DNA of 64,000 nt, taken from the NCBI GenBank assembly GCA_036768485.1, contig JAVLUZ010000145.1, forward strand, positions 16,268,304 through 16,332,303. The letters run 5' to 3'. Origin of the DNA: Mermis nigrescens (lineage: Eukaryota; Nematoda; Enoplea; Mermithida; Mermithidae). Numbering within the stretch: position 1 is the stretch's first letter; each line of letters starts with the position of its first letter. A program made the position numbers and the translations under genes. The notes below the pieces were generated by a model. That model was not told the origin of the DNA and did no database searches. It worked only from the letters and a program-made list of their open reading frames with translations. Of this stretch, positions 1 through 13,500 are shown one piece after another.

Positions 1-360
1 GGAGCATGATGAAGAAGCCTACTCGTAACATGATATTGAATGATTGATTTTCTAATCAGTTAACGAGTTGTTAATTCTATTCAAAGCTAGTACTGGACAT
101 TTTTGGTCTGGAATTACTCAGATGCTGTATAGCGGAAAAACTTTAAAATCTAATTGAAAATTAATTTTATGGTTTACGTGAAAAATAGTTGATTTGTAAA
201 AATCAGACAAATTAAATTTAAAAAAATTCGTAGGTTGAAATTTAAAAGTTTCAACTGGGGCGATTAAGTCGAACTTAAATGGGATTAACTTTTGTTACGG
301 ACGAGTGAATACTCATTTTGCATGTAATTTATTGAATTTTCAAACAAATTTTTGTTGTAA

Positions 361-690
361 ATAGATAAACAAATAAAAATAAAAATAAAACAACTTCCGT
401 AGCATATTTATTACGAATTAAGTAATTATAATAATAAAGTAATAAATAAACGAAATAAAATAAAAACATATATTATGTATAATAAAATAAAAAATAAATA
501 AAATAAAAATAAATAAAATATAGAAATAAATAAAATAAAAAATAAATAAAATAAGGATAATAAATAAAATAAAAAATAAAAAATAAAATAAAATAAATAA
601 AATAAAATAAATAAAATATAAATAAATAAAATAAAAATAAATAAAATAAAAATATAAATAAAATAAAAACATATAGTATAAAAACATATA
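361..690. repeat. AAATAAA-type low-complexity tract
   Basis: About 330 bases made almost entirely of AAATA and AAATAAA units on the + strand. Long open frames across it are compositional artefacts. Confidence 0.9.
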
Positions 691-1035
691 CTTATGTACA
701 TTAAATGTATTAAATAGTTCAGGAGTTTATTTTTAATTTACTTCTAAAAAATTTATTAACGTATCGGCAACCAATTCATTATTGAGTCGACTGAACATTT
801 TTAATTAATTCATTATAAATTAAGCGAATTGCTGATTATGATTCAGAAATTGCTTGTTCTATTTGAATGATCAGGATAATTCAAATTAATCGGATCGCTT
901 TTTCCTTAATTTAGCGTTGCTTGACTAATATAATTTCTGCTTTACCGGATTTCTCTGCAATTCAGCCAAATTAAATAGTTTTTTTCAAGATATACTTCAA
1001 ATTATTATTTATAGATTTATTATTATAATTTTTTT

Positions 1036-1046
1036 TAATATAATAA

Positions 1047-1093
<47 letters not shown>

Positions 1094-1122
1094 ATTATTA
1101 ATATTATTATTATTATTATTGA
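1036..1122. repeat. (ATT)n microsatellite
   Basis: A run of about 25 ATT triplets with a few interruptions. Confidence 0.95.
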
Positions 1123-1425
1123 TTCTTTTATTACGAAATTTCACTGCTTTATCTGCTTTAAATTGTTTATCTTATATAGGATAAATAAATAGATAAATGC
1201 ATAAAGGAATTAATATCGATTTGGAAACAAAGCGAAATTTAGGAAAATAGTGCACAGAATAATTCATTGTAGGGAAAGAAATACAAATGATTAAGTTGAC
1301 TTTCATATAACGAACGTAGACTAACACAAAGTAAGTGAATAGAATGCAATAAGTGAGTACATAGTTAGAAATTAAAAAAAAATTTCAAAACAATTTTATA
1401 AAGTATGTATATTAAATATTTTTAG

Positions 1426-1574
1426 ACGCGAAGTTGTCGAAACTGTGCTCAGTTCCTCCCAATCCGTCGGGCGCCCTCGTTTCCCCCGCTTTGCCCACCA
1501 GTTTACAATTGCCAAAAGTTGGCTCGGTGCCAAAGGACATTAGCCGCGAGCCATGTGCACTGGACGCCACCAAG
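1426..1574 (+). CDS. SLC4 exon 1 of those visible: variable linker of the cytoplasmic domain
   Basis: Acceptor ATTTTTAG, donor AAG|GTTAAT. It starts in phase 1 (two bases complete the previous codon) and ends at a codon boundary. It encodes a Ser/Pro-rich segment ending [13 protein letters not shown], which resembles the SRENSTVDFSK-type segment that precedes the KKIPxGAEASN block in Na+-coupled SLC4 proteins. GC content is clearly above the surrounding intron. The identity rests on position and this short match, so it is less certain than the following exons. Confidence 0.8.
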
Positions 1575-4500
1575 GTTAATTTTATAACGTATTGGCATTC
1601 CGTTGCCATAAACTACTTGTTTCTGTAACTGATAAATAATTCAAAAAACAATAAGCGATTAGACAAATAAACAACAAATAAACAACACGTAAGTGTAAAC
1701 AAAACATTGTCATTTGCTCGCTAAAGACAAGATGTCTCAAAATTTGGGTTTTAGTGGTTGGCTGAATCGACCTTCGTTTTCCCGGTTTAAAACGGAAGTA
1801 TTGATATTTTTACCGCTTTACACTGGTATTTTGCAAGTCCAAAGATGTTTATTAGGGGATAGTATGGATGACTTTACATTTTTAACACAAAATGGCATAA
1901 ATCACCTAAAATGGCTTTAAAACGCGTGTTTTTTTCCAAAAATGTGGGAAGGTGGAGACTTTCTACCGTTGTTGATCGGGACAACCGATTTTAGGTGGGC
2001 TGCATCTATGCTGGGTTCTGATTGGTTTACACTAACAATTTTTACTCGTTCAAGCCGGCATTTTCACCAGTTGCAGGCATCGTTTGGCGATTTAAAGGTG
2101 AATTTTTGCCAACTTTAAGCCGGCAGTCGTAAAAAAAGATGAATAATAAAAAATGAGTAGTTTGAAGAAAAAAATTCAAAATAATTAATTTTTCAACGCT
2201 AGAAACTTCGAACGTTAGGCGTAAACCCCGAAATTTTAAGGTTCTCAAAATTCGAAAATTGACGAAATATTTCGATGATAGAAAAATGGGAAAATTCGCA
2301 AGCATAATTTGTGATTAAGTTGCAAGTTTTGATTTTTTCGGAATTGTTAGCTCAATTGGTCTTGAAATTACCAAAATTTGCTTAATCAACGCATTTTAGT
2401 GACCCGTCTATGTACATTATCGATTTTTTCCGCAAAGGATTCAAAATACCCCCTAAAGATTTCAGTTCAATTTTGCCAAAATTACTTATTGAATGAGCAA
2501 GCCCCAACCCCTAATTTTCGTTAATATGTTAATTATTTACTCGGTTTATGGAAACTGGTCGAAATTAAATTAAAATACCGAAAAAAATGAAATATGAATA
2601 TATGTTTTGCATGTGTCAATGAGAATCAAACAAAATAAAGATTTTAAATGCAATACGTCAAAACTTCAATTTGTATTAGATGTAAAATATTGATTGAAAA
2701 TTTAAAAATTAGAATAACACGAAAAAATTCATTTGAGGTAATTCAAAATTTAGAATTTAATTTTTTTTAATTCAAATTTTTTGTTAAATTAAGAAAAAAA
2801 TTAAATTAAATTTAAATTTAAAAAATTAAATTTTTTTTTAATCAGAAAAAAATTTTTTTTCAATTAAAAAAAATTAAGGAATTCAGTTAATAAAGTAAAT
2901 AAAGATTAAATAAAAAAGATAAAAAAAATAAAATAATAAAAATAATAAAGTGATGTAAGCCTGAAATTAAAACGCTCGGTTAATAAGTCATTTTAGGAAG
3001 TGGCTAATAATAATTTAAACTATAAAACGCTGATCATATAAAAGAACCAGAATTGCTTAAATTTGAAAAAATATCTATGTAGCTAAGTAACAGTTTATTT
3101 CGATTAGAAAAATAGAAAATTTTCGAGAAAAAAAACAATGGCATTTCCCTGCTTAAAAGCGTAAAAAATTTATTGAATACTCATATGGAAAGGTCAATGA
3201 TTGGAGTGTAAACTGCGTGATTTAATGAAGCGCAATGAGAACGATTGATTATTGATTAGTGGATCTGTTTGATTGCTTATTATTTCATAGATTTCTCAAT
3301 CTTATTGATTATGCATTACTCAATCGTTTGAATTTGTTAGAAATGTTTTACTACTACAGCATGCCAGATTGCTGCTTTTGTTACTGGTTGTTATTATCCC
3401 TGTTTTTATTGTTACTTTCGAATAATTTTTAATTTATTTGTTTTTTATATTTTATTTTTAATTATTTTATTTTTTCTTAATTTAATTGTTTAGTATTCAT
3501 TATTAGGTATTCTTTTATTGTTATTCTTGCTCCGGTTACAGAAAGGCGTAATGCACTGTACACTTTTTGTAATCTAGGTTAAGTTGAATTTTTGCACGGG
3601 TTTACATACACGCAGCGCCGTATATGTGCTATAATATGCCAATGAAGGGCGCGCTTTGCAACTTGCGGCCGATTCTATGAATTGTTAGCTGAACACCTAT
3701 TCCTCAGGGGCATAGCTGCGGGGGAATAAGGGGGACTAGTCCCAACCAAAAATTTTGGATGCATGATTACGTTTAACAAAGGTCCCCAAAAGCGAAAAAT
3801 TGTAAACTCTTAAAACGTTTATATCTGATAAAGCGCTAGTATAGGTTACAGGACACTTTTTTGAGCTAATAAACCCAAAAGGCAACGTATCTGTTCAATA
3901 AAATCAAGTTGAATTTATAAATTACTTTTCTTCATCAATGGGCCAATCCAGCTGAGAAAAGCCCGAAAAGTCGTTAATTCTGGCCTATCTACAAGTGCTT
4001 GTTCACATTTCCAGTTTCAAAATTTTCCCGCCCCCAAATTTAGGAGGCCAACTACGCTACTGCCATGGCTTAGTCTTGGTTTTCTATTTTTATAGCGTAA
4101 CGATTTCGTACAATTATTGCAATGATATCTAGGCCGCAACCTATAGAACGCTGTATTTGAGGTGTAAAGTGAATTAAACGACGATACCGCTTTCCCTTAC
4201 TCTTAAACCATTGAGGAAATTTATTAGTAGCCTAATTGTTTTAAACCAGCTTACGTCGGTCGTTTGCTTGACCTTTGACCTGTAGAGCTTAGTTTGAGCT
4301 AATGTGCGCAAACTCAAATACATGTACATACAATTACGATTAAGATGACCATATATGGTCAGACGTGTACAGCGTAGGAATTTTGGGGGAGGAACTGGGT
4401 GAAATTATAGCCTTTTTTGGGTCCAGAAATGGTAGGTACGCGCCAAAAACATCATTCTTCAGCGTTTCTGACGATGCTTTATCTTTCTAGGGCATAAAGA

Positions 4501-7500
4501 CATGAAAATATTTCGAAAACAATTGAAAAAAGTCGGAACAAAATGAACAAAATATAGTCAAAAGATGAGCATAATGGCATAGAACGCCAAAATTTGACAC
4601 TTTTTGAGCAAATAGATGGCTAAAAACGCTTAAAAAAGCATCTTTTCTACAAATTTTTTAAAATTTTTTCGGAACTTTCAAAAAATCGCCAATTCTGGGG
4701 GTTCGTAGAAGTTTAGCGGTGGGGGAGTGAAAATGTTTCGTGCAGGGGTGGGGTTTAATACCCCCATAAACCCTTCCCGTGATAATGTATTTATACGGAC
4801 GTATATTATTCAGATGGCCATATAAATAAAAAATTGTGACTACATGCTTATTTTTGTCTGATATCTCGTTTGAACAACCAACCGATCATTGCTTTCCTCC
4901 CCGAACTACGCTTAAATAATCCGTGTTAGAAATATCAGCTCTACGAGTCTATCCATATTTGAAATAAAAAAGATTTATAAATAGAATCCCCATGTATATC
5001 CAGATCGATTTTAATAATTTTTAACCGAAATAACATGTTTAAATGATAAATTCAATTCTGTATTATGCAGCGTCGTTTACTCTACGAATTTACATTGAAA
5101 GAGTGCCGTTAGTTATTCCGCCGAAAGTTTATATATCAATTTTTAATTAGAGAGAATTTAAACTTAGTTCAGGTCGGTTTGAAGTAACTTAATTTTAATC
5201 TTATTTAGACACGCACAGTTTATAGATCTTATTCAAATGAGTACGTGGTCGGGTAGTCAAATGGGAATTTCGATTAAAGAAAAAAATTTAGGGTAAAAGA
5301 TGGGTCAAGTCTTAAATTTTTGGCTTGTGTATTCGAAGGCGTTAGAACGGATATGAAAAATTAAAATCAATAGCCTTTTTTTGAAGATTTTCGACCTTAG
5401 TTTTTATCTTCAATCTTTTTGAATTTCGTAAAACCATCAATTTTATCTTTAAAAATTCTTCAATTACCTTAATATAATAAATCCTTTGAAATTTGGGACT
5501 TTTTGTTCTACCTCCGATTCCATTCGTAGGTTCACAAACTCAGTGTAGGCGGAGGCGGTAGCCCCAGAAATACAGACTAGTAAATTTGGCGATCACTCCT
5601 GTTTTGCTGGTCAAATCTCTGAAATGGTCGAAGTAGCCTATTTAAAACGCGTTTGTATTGTACTAACCGCACTTTTAAGCATTTTTATACCATTTTAACT
5701 TTATTTCGGGTGCTTTTTGAGTAAAAGAAAAATAATTATGAAGCTATGCGGCTCATTTATCCACAGTTCTGGCTCATTCGTTGAGTGACCCTTTGATATA
5801 CCACCATAGGTGGGCAGCACCAAAATTCTGGGGGGGTGAATAAATTTTTATAGGTCAAAAATGGTCTCAAAAGTGGTCGTATGGCGAAAAAACACCATTT
5901 TTCGATGTTTCTCATCGAGCACTATCCAATGGCATCAAAAAATTGCTAAAAAAGCAAAAAAAAATTTTCTGGGGGGTATTTTGATTTCTGGGGGGGGTAT
6001 TTCAACTTCTGGGGGTGGGGTGCATCCCCAACCCCCACGCCCATGTGTGTATACCACAGGTCTTATAAGTACTTTAAAAGGCAATGTCATAAAATTTTGC
6101 AGAAAACTGATACCAACTTAGGCCCTGTTAGATACGAGTTAAAATCGATTATTTTCAATTTATTTACCTGCATTAGACATACGAGTACAAGGTTAAGCGG
6201 TGTCTTCGTGCAATTTTTATATTCGAAAACAGCTTTTGCTTAATTAAAATAAAATGTAGGTTTTCGTGGTTCAGTGTTGAAGGAGGAATAATGTCTCCAA
6301 ATTAGAGATCACTAAATTTAGGGTTTGGTCCTTTGCTTGTAAGTCAGTTGAGCTTAGGTAAAATGCTTAAATGAGGCATCGCTCAAACACTTAAGAGATC
6401 AAAAATTTTTGGTAGGGGTAGCCGGCCATTTTTTTGGAGATTGGTAAATGAAGTGTAATTGAAAAAAGCACCTAAAAATGACCCAAAAACTCATGTTCTC
6501 GCCAAAAATCGGAGGAGCTGGGTAAGAATTTTATCTGTTTTATATTTATATGTAAGACTGCATTTTTTGTAGTTTTCAACGCATTTTAACTCGTTCCTTC
6601 ATTTTAACGATAAGAACAGAAATTCATCGATAGATTTTGACTCTTTCTTTATTTTAATTCTATTAAGATACAGTATTTGTCGACATTTACATTTTGTTTC
6701 ATTTCACCTTAAGCTTGTACTGCTGTGGCTTATAACTATACTTAGATCATATGAAACAATGGCTTTAAAAATTGTGCCGAGCAAAGTGTAATGCGCCTTG
6801 TAATCATAAAATCCGTGTAAACTGCATATTCTTGCTTAAACTCCAGCTTAAATAATCCTTAGGTAAGTTTTTTATATTTAGGGCAATCAGCATTTCTTTA
6901 AAAAACTACCCCACGGCGCCGAAGCGTCTAACGTTATGGTGGGTCAATTGGAGTTTATGGACCACCATATTTCGGCCTTCATTCGATTAAAACAAGCCGT
7001 TCTACTGGGCGACCTCACTGAGGTATATAAGTCAACATTGTTCAAGTGGTCTAGTTAATGCTTATGCTTGTTTACACCATATGCAAGAATGGTTTAAATT
7101 TGAATATTGTGAAATTTAAAAATTACTGCGTTATGCACTACATCCATCTTTATATGTGTATGTATAACATTGTAAATAGCTTGTTTATTTTAAAGTAATT
7201 TACATTCATTTCCTGGTTTACACCAAATTGAAAACGGATCACTTTATACAGTAATACTAGTTCTCTTAAAGTTAATCTTTTCCTTGCAGTCGCATAGCTT
7301 GGGGAGGTTTTTGGGGGACTACCCTCCGAAATTCCGGAAGTACGGGTATTTTAGGTTAAAGGTTAAAGTAGGCTCAAGCGTCCGAAATCAGGTATCGCCT
7401 GCATATTATAAGCGTATGTTACATTGCTAGACACCGCAACGGATGGTGAATCCCCCACGGTAACCACGCTACGAATGTAGCTTCCCATTTATCGGGTAAC

Positions 7501-10500
7501 TAAAGGATGAAAGGCTGGGTTTGTTCGAGCCAACTACCCGAGAAAAACACGACTCCAGTAGGAATCGAACCCGGGTCGAGGCGATCACAGGTAAAAGTGT
7601 TACTAACTGAGCATCGAGGCTCAAGTATTTTTTACCAGGGTGCCCCCAAGGAAAGAATATAAAATTCTCAAAGCTCTTCCGGAAGACCGCTTGAATAGAT
7701 TTTAGCACACTTTTGAACCAATAAGCCTAAAATTTTCTGGCGCTTCGCGCCTATTTATATACGTGCAGCATATTTTTCATTATAATTTAAATGCAGCTAA
7801 TTTTTTTAAATTTTTTTAATCCGTAGAACTAGTCCTGAAAAGTTCAAAAACCCTGTTATTTTTGCTATGTATGCGTAGTTGTTGAGTTATTCGACGTCAA
7901 ACTTTTCGTCCACCTAAATTCTGAAGGCCAGCTACGCCCCTGTCTCTTTGAAACGAGTAACGCGTATGCATGTATAAGTTAGGTTTACAGATTCAGTGAT
8001 TAATCGTCGCTGAAAATCAGTTTACAGTTAGTTGGTGAAGAAATGGATCCCTTCCCATCTTATGTCCCTTGCTTATTCGTTGTTTAAAATTCGCGAGTAA
8101 TGATATATGCAATACATACGCATTATATAGATTAGCTCTAGCATTGTTCCCATTTATCCTTTTGAAAAATTTTCATACAGTGCTCGCCATGAAACATGAC
8201 GCACTATAATCGTCAGATTAATATTAGATGATGCGTCGCGAGCGCCACCTTTCGTCTATAATGCACTATCATCTCTTTTTTATTATTATTGGATATTTAT
8301 CTGTATCATGCCCTTAATCTGGCGATGCGGACGACGCATTTTAGCTATTAATAGCGCCAACGAGAAGAAAGCGCGCACGTGAATGCCATGCGCGCTTCCA
8401 GCATTCACGTGCGTGCTTCCCTTCTTGCTGACGCTATTAATTAATAGCTAAATATTGATTTTAATGTCTGCTCGCCTGAATATTGAGCGGCATTCACGTG
8501 CGCGCTTCCAGCATTCACGTGCGCGCTTCCAGCATTCACGTATGCGCTTCCTTCTTGTTGGCGCTATTAATAGCTAAATTGCACCGTCCGCATCTCCAGA
8601 TTAATGGCATGATACAGATAAATATCCTATAATAATAAAAAAGATTTGATAGCGCATTATAGACGAAACGCGGTGCTCACGACGCATCATCTAATATAAA
8701 TCTGACGATAATAGTGCGTCATGTTTCATGGCGAGCACTGTAGTTTGATACATCTTTCATCTCTTCAATGCGCATAATTCTTAAGAATGCAATATGTATT
8801 CAAATATGCAAAAATAATTTGAATTTTCAATACTTTTCAGTTTTAATCTATCATTTGAAGTGACGAAAAGCCTTATTGTTCTCTGTCGGTTCTGAATTTC
8901 GTTCAGATTCGTCCAGAATGCTTCAATTTTGTTTCATGATAATTAGCGAGCGATACTCCGGCATAATAAATAAATGGACCACTACGAAATGAAATACACC
9001 TGTTTAGTGTAAAGGGATTATGATCGTTAGTCGGTCATCTTAGTTTAGAATTTAGAGTCCCTTAATTCGTTGCACCTTCTTGATCTATGGGTTGTGAACA
9101 TACATGTACAGCATGGGGATTCTGGTGGGAGCGAAATTATAAAGTGCCTTTTTGGGTCCAAAAATGGTAGGTGCGCGTCTAAAAGATCGTTTTAAGAGTT
9201 TCTGACGATGCTTTATCTTTCTAGAGCATAAAAACAGAAGAAAATTTCGAAAAAATCAAAAAAGTTGGAATAAATTGAACAAAATATAGTTAAAAGATGA
9301 GTCGGATGGCGCGAAGCGCCGAAAATTTGGCACTTTTGAGCAAATAGATAGCTAAAAACGCTTAAATGCATCTTTTCAACAAATTTTCAGAAAATTTTGG
9401 TACCTTTCAAAAAATCGCCAATTCTGGAGGGATTTTAATATTTGTGCGGGGGGGGGTGAAAAATCGCCCACGATCATGTATGGTTGTAAAATGATCCATC
9501 CTACATTAAATAATTATTTTTATAATTAATTTTAAAACAATAGCCCGTAGATAATCATGAATTGATTGGAATCCAAAGATAATTCCTGATATGATTTATT
9601 ATGAGGAAATTGAAACCTAAGCTTGGCGAATATATTATTTTACTAGCAAAGAACAATGACAATGCTCTCTTGGAACGAAAGGGCGAATATACTCGGAATT
9701 ACACATCATTAAGGAAGTAAAAAGAGGGGACTAGGAAAAGTTACCTATGTATGCCTGTGAAAGTTGTAAGAATCTGCTAAAAATTTGACTTCCGCTAAAA
9801 AAGCCAAAAAGTGGAAGTATATTCTGCGGCCTGCAGAAGGGAGTTGTATCTCCGACCTAAAAATGAATGACATGAATAGCTTATGCTTAGATAGGAAGCT
9901 ATCACTAATCAATAAACGACATAATGTGAATTCCTATGCTAGCATGGGACGTATTGTTATGGGGCAACAATTAACAAGATGGCGTGCTTGTCATGATTTA
10001 TTTATGAAGCCATTAAAGAGTAATTTAATATTGATAAGAAACTAAATCAGATGTTAAAATACATCACAGCTTCCACATAATCTCTTTTTATGAGCCAAGG
10101 AACAATGCTTTGTGAAGCTACGCTTTTTTCAGAAGCCGCAGAATATACTTCGATTTTTTGTGTTTTTTATCGGTTGTCATCTGAAGAATATCAATTTTCC
10201 GCAATTCTCTTGAACTGAATTTAATTTGCAGTGTTAACTTTAGACAATAATGCTTGTAAAGACATTTGATTGTCAGATTTGTAATCATGACATTACGAGA
10301 ACATTTCGAAAAAGTTTCATGCCTTACAATGTTCTGAAAGCGAAATGAATTTTTAGTGTAAAGTTTGCAGTTCTACAATAACTCAGTAGAGTTGGCTTTA
10401 CACAGGTAATGGTTGTAGAGGAAACTACCATTCAGATTCGTAATCCTGACGTTACGGAGAACATTTTGAAAGAAAATTCACGTTTCACAACGCTCTGGAA

Positions 10501-13500
10501 GTGAAATGAGTTATTAGTTTGAAGTTTACACCTAAAGAATCACTCAATATTTGGCGTGATTACGCGCGCTTACGTGCACGCGTGATCGTCGATGTATAGT
10601 ACATTTTTATAAGTAATTATTATCGTGTCGTAACCAGTGATCGGACCGAGGGGCCTCGGCAAGCCTCGGCGTTTTTTAGAGCCTCGGCCTCGGCGCCGAG
10701 GGCGAAGCTGAAAAGTGCCGAGGCGCCGAGGGTTAAAAGCAAATTTGAATAAGTTTAATATATCCGTTAAATATTAACTATTTAGAATGCATCTGCAGTA
10801 CACAGGCTGTTTCTTACCTATTGGCTTTTCTTATGGTTTTAGGCGCGTACCCAGTTACACCAAGTTACATACAGCAAAGTGCCAATTGATATTCATATGA
10901 TGACTAAGTTTTATTTATCGTGCTCGCTACATGGATCGGAAAGTACAGTGCAGAGAAAATAATCGTAATATTAAACACTTTATCTAACCAAAATAAATGT
11001 TTATATGTTTATTGCTGTTAGCCAGAATTCTGATTTTAATCTGATGAAGCAGATAATTCATCATCAAAATCTAGATCATCTGAATCAGAGTTAGCCTCAT
11101 CCATTTCGCCCAATTAAGCTATCGCGTCATCGTCGTCGTCATCCTTTATCAGATTCTTTTAAGTCACACTATTATAACCAACTGCTTTGAGATTATGCTT
11201 TACAAAAAGGAGTTTTTGAACATTTGTCTGTCATTCATTCACCACAGCTTTTCTATTCTTCCACCGCATTGTCATGAATTATTTTTATTTTAGAGGTTTT
11301 GTGTGTCAGTATCACTGATTAAGTATCCTACCGACCTTTCTGCATAGCATATAGTTCCTATTTTAACCCTAACGTCGAGCTCAGGCTCGTATACAGGGGG
11401 ATTGGGAGAAAGTGCCCCTTTCGAAATAAAATGTGAGAATAATCGCAAGACTTTTCACGCTTCGCGTTGAATTTCACAATGATAATTTGTACAACCAAAA
11501 GCGTCTTTCGGCTACATAAATTGGAAAGTACAGTCGCTACATGCAGAGGCGGATTTAAGGGGGCGGGGGGGGCGGCCGCTCCCCATTGGCCAAAATATTT
11601 GGCGAGATAAAGAATGGATATGCAATTTGCAATGATTTTTGGCCGTCAGTGACCATAACTTCTCAAATTTTTCGGCGCTACGCGCCGGATGATACCTATT
11701 AATGACATTTATTTACTTTCTTGGCGACCTGGAAGCCCTTTTCTGTGCATGTATGTTTCAAAACAATTTTAACAGCAGAAACAGCTATTTTTGCATAGTC
11801 TTCTTCTATTTTCAATAAAAAATTTCAATGTTTCAGATCAAATGCTATAAATACAGGAAATCAAGCAGTAAATCATGCTTCTAGACGTCTATCCGCCTTA
11901 ATTTTACAAATTTTTCGGCGCTTCGCGCCAGATTTTTGTTAAAGTCTTAGGCCCGTATGCACAAAGGCCGATTAGCGCTAATCGGAGATTAAACTACAAC
12001 TCTAATCTCCGATTAAATTTATCGGTATGCACAAAGGCCGATTAGTGGTAATCGGCGATTCGGTTAATCGGAGATTTTAATCCTACCCCCACCCAGGTTT
12101 TAACGCCGATAAGCGTGAGTTTCTTTCGTTTTGTAAGCCAGTTGGTTTCTGTTTTCTTTGATTATAGACGTTCTTGACTTTCTTAACGATTTGGACGAAA
12201 ATTAGAGCAAATCCGCTAGAAAGTTACGCTGATGATAAATTTTGGTCGTAATACAAGTTGAACAAAAACAGCGCTAGGGAATTAATCAATTTACTTGAAA
12301 ACTTTGCTGCGATCTTTCACGTTAGAATTCGCTTTGAAAGCTTCTTCAATAGCACCCCATGCCTTGCTTTTAGCAGTCACCGTTTTTGAATCCGTTTTTT
12401 TATTTTCGATAGTTTCAGCTTTTTCGGAAACGCATTCGAAGAGAAATTCGACTTCTTCGTTGTCAAAATTTTGCATTCTTTCGCGAAGTTTATTACTGAT
12501 GTCCATTTTTGCAGTCTTTATAAATGCGACCAGGTATGACAAAATATTTCAAAATCACAGCTTCCCACCCAACCTGTTTTTACTTTTGTGCTTTTATCAA
12601 TCCTGTCCAGGCATGCCAAAAAAATAACCGATTAAAACAGAAAAATAGGTACTCGTTTTTCTACCTACTGGACTTGTCCAGTACCCGAAATTCCAATCAA
12701 AATTATTGTTAATCGGCGTTTAATCGACGATTAAAAATTTAATCTGCAACTAGTCAATCGGCCTTTAATCGGCGTTTGTGCATACGGATTTTAATTGGTC
12801 GTTAATCTCCGATTGATTAATCTACGATTAGCCTTAATCGCCGTTTAAATTTATCGGCCTTTGTGCATACGGGCCTTATTGATTTTTTCGAACAAAATTG
12901 TCGAAAATTCTAAAATTTTAAGAAAAATATGACTTCAAAAGTGATTTTATGTAAAAGTATACAATGTAAAACACTGAAAAATGCTATTTCGCGCATTAAG
13001 GGCAAAATTTTGAACCTGTTTTTGACTTTTTTGGAAAAGTTTGGATACCGCCCCCTTCCGCTACTGGATGGATCAGAAAGTACAGTAATTCTCGCACTCG
13101 TCTGCTACCATAAAATGTTCAAAAACTCTTTTTTGTAAAGCACAATCTCAAAGCTGTTGGTTATAATAGTGTGACTTTAAAGAATATGATAAAGGCTGAT
13201 GACGACGATAACGCGATAGCACAACAAGGCGAAATAGATGAGGCTAACTTTGATTCAGATGATCAAGATTTTGATTGTGAATTATCTGCTTCATCAGATT
13301 GAAATAAAAATTCTGGCTAACACCAATAAACATTTGTTTTAGCTCGATAAAGTGTTAAATATTACGATTATTCTCTAGCTCATGTATGTACATACAAAAT
13401 ATACTAAGCGTACTATTTATGGGTATAGGTATTTAAGCTTGACCCTCGGCATTACCCTCGGCCGAGGCAAGGATTTTAAGTCGCCTCGGCCGAGGCCGAG

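Larger units (their letters stand above)
1..1425 (+). other. Upstream intron (or intergenic) sequence
   Basis: No exon is confidently seen here. The first bases read in an open frame up to a possible donor (GTAACA at 25) whose phase would fit the exon at 1426, but the fragment is too short to assign. The rest is AT-rich with two low-complexity tracts. Confidence 0.5.
1575..6890 (+). other. SLC4 intron 1 (5.3 kb)
   Basis: Holds an MF element (3705), an ME-related element (about 4350) and an MD element (5805). The stretches 1575-3700, 4830-5800 and 6050-6890 are AT-rich, with no coding or RNA gene I can support. Confidence 0.85.
11544..13062. mobile_element. Long MC element, interrupted by a Harbinger-like element
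   Basis: Left end CAGAGGCGGATTTAAGG and a G/C-rich block match the MC family; the body matches the element at 31231-31816 in the same order. Subtracting the nested 926-bp element and its 3-bp duplication leaves about 590 bases, close to the 586 of the other long copy. The right end is damaged and is placed at 13058-13066. Confidence 0.7.

Noticed and set aside
418..701. Long minus-strand open frames rich in Phe, Tyr, Ile and Leu
   Set aside because: They arise from the AAATAAA repeat tract; no domain or codon structure.
1714..1920. 68-codon plus-strand frame starting near [14 protein letters not shown]
   Set aside because: No similarity recognised, no splice context, AT-rich intron; probably chance.
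7556..7622. Possible tRNA gene on the minus strand
   Set aside because: A and B boxes are present but the acceptor and T stems do not pair and the unit sits inside direct repeats with a SINE body; called a SINE instead.
9785..10045. 86-codon plus-strand frame
   Set aside because: Overlaps one arm of an imperfect inverted repeat; no recognisable protein.
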